Below, one piece after another: positions 61,773 to 64,000 of a stretch of 64,000 nucleotides of DNA (position 1 is its first letter; each line of letters starts with the position of its first letter). A program made the translations under genes and the position numbers. Source of the stretch: Flavobacterium sp. ZT3R18 (GTDB lineage Bacteria > Bacteroidota > Bacteroidia > Flavobacteriales > Flavobacteriaceae); the NCBI RefSeq assembly GCF_007097385.1, contig NZ_VJZS01000007.1, forward strand, positions 160,892 to 224,891, read 5' to 3'. The notes beneath the pieces were generated by a model, which saw only the letters and a list, made by a program, of their open reading frames with translations, searched no databases and had not been told where the DNA came from.

Positions 61773-64000
61773 ATGAAAAAATTTTCATTAAACAAAAGAT
61801 GGCTGGTACTTTGCTATCCCCTTATTTTAGGGCTGTGCTTATGCCATTCTCCTTCGTTTGCACAAAATGTGCCCCTTAGTACGACTTCAACGCAACAAGT
61901 CACCGGTACTATAACAGACGGTGCTGTTCCTCTTTCCGGGGTCACTATTTCCGTAAAAGGACAGCAAAAAATGGTCGTTTCTGATTTCGACGGCAAATAC
62001 GTCATAACAGCATCTCCCGACGATATTCTTATTTTTACTTACGTAGGCTTTAAAACTCTTGCAATTCCTGTTGCTGGTCGTTCAGTAATCAATATCAAAA
62101 TGCAGGAAGACGCAACTGCGCTACAGGAGGTCAAGATCAATGCAGGCTACTATTCCGTAAAGCAAAGTGAACGCACGGGGAGCATTGCCAGAATCACAGC
62201 AAAAGATATTGAAACCCAACCTGTCACTAATGTGCTGGCAACTATGCAAGGCCGCATGGCAGGTGTAAACATCATACAAACCACAGGTGTTCCCGGAGGT
62301 GGTTTTGACATTAAAATTAGGGGACAAAATAGTATCCGTAGTGATGGAAATTCGCCATTGTATATCATAGACGGCGTACCTTATGCTTCAGACCCTATTG
62401 GTTATAATCAAACTTCTTCAACATTTCCTACCGTCACCAGTCCTTTAAATAGTATTAATCCTGACACTATTGAAAGCATTGAAATATTAAAAGATGCCGA
62501 TGCCACAGCCATTTATGGGTCTAGAGGCGCTAATGGAGTTGTGCTAATTACTACAAAAAAGGGAAAAGCCGGAAAAACCACTTTTAACATAACAGCTTCT
62601 AGTGGTGTTGGTACTGTTACAAAATTCATAAAACTCATGAATACCCAACAATACTTAGCCATGCGCAAACAAGCTTTTATAAATGATGGTATTACCGAGT
62701 ACAATCCTTGGGACTATGACATTAATGGGACTTGGGATCAAAACCGTTATACGGACTGGCAAAAGGAACTCTTGGGAGGTACTTCACAAATAAACGACCT
62801 ACAAGGTACTGTATCAGGAGGATCTGAAAATACCCAGTTTCTGGTAAGTGGTAACTATCACACCGAATCTACTGTTTTTGCTGGTGACTTCCTATATAAA
62901 AAAGGAGGAAGTCAAATCAATTTAAACCACCGCTCAGAGGATAATAAATTTCGATTAACATTTTCAGGAGGGTATAACGCTCAGAATAATAATCAACCTG
63001 CTTTTGATTTTACTTACGATGCACGTTCGCTACCTCCTAATGCGCCCGCACTACATGATGCTGATGGTAATTTGAACTGGGAGAATGGAACTTGGGATAA
63101 TCCACTGAGAAACCTCAATGCAAAATTCGAATCCAAAACAAATGATTTGATAGCCAATACAGTATTGTCGTATGAATTATTGCCGGGACTAGTACTCAAA
63201 AATAGTTTTGGATATACCGACTTGAGTACTGCAGAAACCCGTACAGCACCCTCATCAGTATATAATCCTGCTTATAATATTACTAGTGCTACCTCCGCAA
63301 TATATCTCAATAATACGGATCGTTCCTCTTGGATAGTAGAGCCACAAATCAATTGGGAAAAAGACTTTGGTAGCGGAAAACTGGGAGTTTTATTGGGAGC
63401 TACCTTTCAAAGTCAGACCACAACGAGGCTTTTTCAATCTGGAAATGGCTTTAGTTCCAATAGTCTGATCTATAATTTAGCCTCAGCCAATAGTGTCAAC
63501 GTATTACTTAGCGATGAAACCCACTACAAATACCAAGCTTTTTTTGGCAGAATAAATTACAACTGGCAACAGCGTTATATTTTGAATCTTACTGCCCGAC
63601 GTGATGGATCTAGTCGATTTGGCCCTGGAAATCAATTTGCTGATTTTGGAGCAATTGGTGTTGCTTGGCTATTTTCTAATCAGAGCTTCCTAAAAGACAA
63701 TTCATGGTTTAGTTTTGGTAAAATCCGTTCTAGCTATGGTACTACAGGTAATGACCAAATTGGAGATTATCAGTTTTTAAATACGTACACCACATCAGCA
63801 GTAGCCTATAATGGAAATATTGGTTTGCAACCTACACGCCTTTATAATTCAAATTTTGGTTGGGAAACCAATAAAAAATTGGAAATGGCGCTGGAACTAG
63901 GTTTTTTGCACGATCGAATTTTCGCCACGGTTGCTTGGTATCAAAATCGATCTTCTAATCAATTAGTGGGTGTCCCTTTGCCTGGTACAACTGGTTTTAC
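61773..64000 (+). CDS. SusC/RagA-type TonB-linked outer-membrane receptor (5' part, runs off the window)
   Basis: The open frame has no stop before the window end (742 codons). It has a signal peptide (MKKFSLNKRWLVLCYPLILG ... SPSFAQ), a CarboxypepD_reg-like domain (about 45-115; VTGTITDGAVPLSGVTISVKG ... SDFDGKYVI), then a plug domain with NVLATMQGRMAGVNI, IKIRGQNSI, LYIIDGVPYA and DADATAIYGSRGANGVVLITTKKGK. The SusC barrel begins after that. It imports oligosaccharides or similar ligands with a SusD partner, presumably encoded just beyond the window. The ATG at 61773 gives a proper signal peptide. Confidence 0.92.
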   Translation, partial: MKKFSLNKRWLVLCYPLILGLCLCHSPSFAQNVPLSTTSTQQVTGTITDGAVPLSGVTISVKGQQKMVVSDFDGKYVITASPDDILIFTYVGFKTLAIPVAGRSVINIKMQEDATALQEVKINAGYYSVKQSERTGSIARITAKDIETQPVTNVLATMQGRMAGVNIIQTTGVPGGGFDIKIRGQNSIRSDGNSPLYIIDGVPYASDPIGYNQTSSTFPTVTSPLNSINPDTIESIEILKDADATAIYGSRGANGVVLITTKKGKAGKTTFNITASSGVGTVTKFIKLMNTQQYLAMRKQAFINDGITEYNPWDYDINGTWDQNRYTDWQKELLGGTSQINDLQGTVSGGSENTQFLVSGNYHTESTVFAGDFLYKKGGSQINLNHRSEDNKFRLTFSGGYNAQNNNQPAFDFTYDARSLPPNAPALHDADGNLNWENGTWDNPLRNLNAKFESKTNDLIANTVLSYELLPGLVLKNSFGYTDLSTAETRTAPSSVYNPAYNITSATSAIYLNNTDRSSWIVEPQINWEKDFGSGKLGVLLGATFQSQTTTRLFQSGNGFSSNSLIYNLASANSVNVLLSDETHYKYQAFFGRINYNWQQRYILNLTARRDGSSRFGPGNQFADFGAIGVAWLFSNQSFLKDNSWFSFGKIRSSYGTTGNDQIGDYQFLNTYTTSAVAYNGNIGLQPTRLYNSNFGWETNKKLEMALELGFLHDRIFATVAWYQNRSSNQLVGVPLPGTTGF

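Overview
The window is low-G+C DNA from a member of the Bacteroidota, most likely a Flavobacterium-like Flavobacteriaceae. The reasons are the many promoters with the Bacteroidota -7 element TAnnTTTG, a SusC/RagA TonB-linked porin, a Bacteroides-type MobB/MobC pair, a PAAR-like DUF4280 effector locus, and the dispersed palindromes (AATCTGCG..., CCCGATAGCTATCGGG, CCCCGAAGGGG) common in flavobacteria. No rRNA, intact tRNA or CRISPR array was seen.

Region 1 (about 0.9-32 kb) is a nitrate/nitrite assimilation locus. It holds NirB and NirD nitrite reductase subunits, a NarX-like PilJ histidine kinase with a NarL-like regulator, a NarK transporter, a second uptake route (outer-membrane porin plus NrtA/NrtB/NrtC-type ABC transporter), an FNR-like Crp-family regulator with four candidate cluster cysteines, a large fused nitrate reductase (molybdopterin + FAD reductase + BFD domain), a sulfite-reductase-like/rubredoxin protein, and uroporphyrinogen-III methyltransferase for siroheme. 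A palindrome of the type TAAGTA-Nx-TACTTA / TACGTA-N4-TACGTA sits at most of these promoters and looks like the operator of one regulon. Interspersed are a degenerate GH13 protein, a thioesterase, a HigBA-type toxin-antitoxin pair, and cassette-like insertions carrying a DUF4386 membrane protein and a SMEK/STAND-type NTPase with a membrane coiled-coil partner.

Region 2 (about 32-45.6 kb) is accessory. Three copies of a hairpin-plus-tail repeat (32.1, 34.1, 36.7 kb) separate successive inserts: a foreign-looking FAD monooxygenase, a two-gene array of integron-like cassettes (methyltransferase and an unknown), and then an ABC-three-component (ABC-3C) defence operon, two further genes (one with a HEPN motif), and a mobilization module (relaxase, MobC, primase, candidate oriT).

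Region 3 (45.6-59.8 kb), read on the minus strand, is a contact-dependent effector/immunity locus. It has a LysM protein, a DUF4280 PAAR-like protein with an L,D-transpeptidase-like C-terminal motif and an overlapping lipoprotein gene, a 924-residue OmpA-domain protein, rows of paralogous small lipoproteins, and broken remnants of the large effector. No secretion apparatus genes lie in the window.

Region 4 (59.8-64 kb) has a transposase remnant, a membrane protein/XRE regulator pair, a long highly palindromic intergenic stretch, and the 5' part of a SusC-like receptor that runs off the window end.

The most novel-looking items are the shared nitrate-regulon palindrome, the cassette-like units whose own ends are complementary, the ABC-3C/HEPN mobilizable island, and the PAAR-L,D-transpeptidase-like effector with its immunity array.
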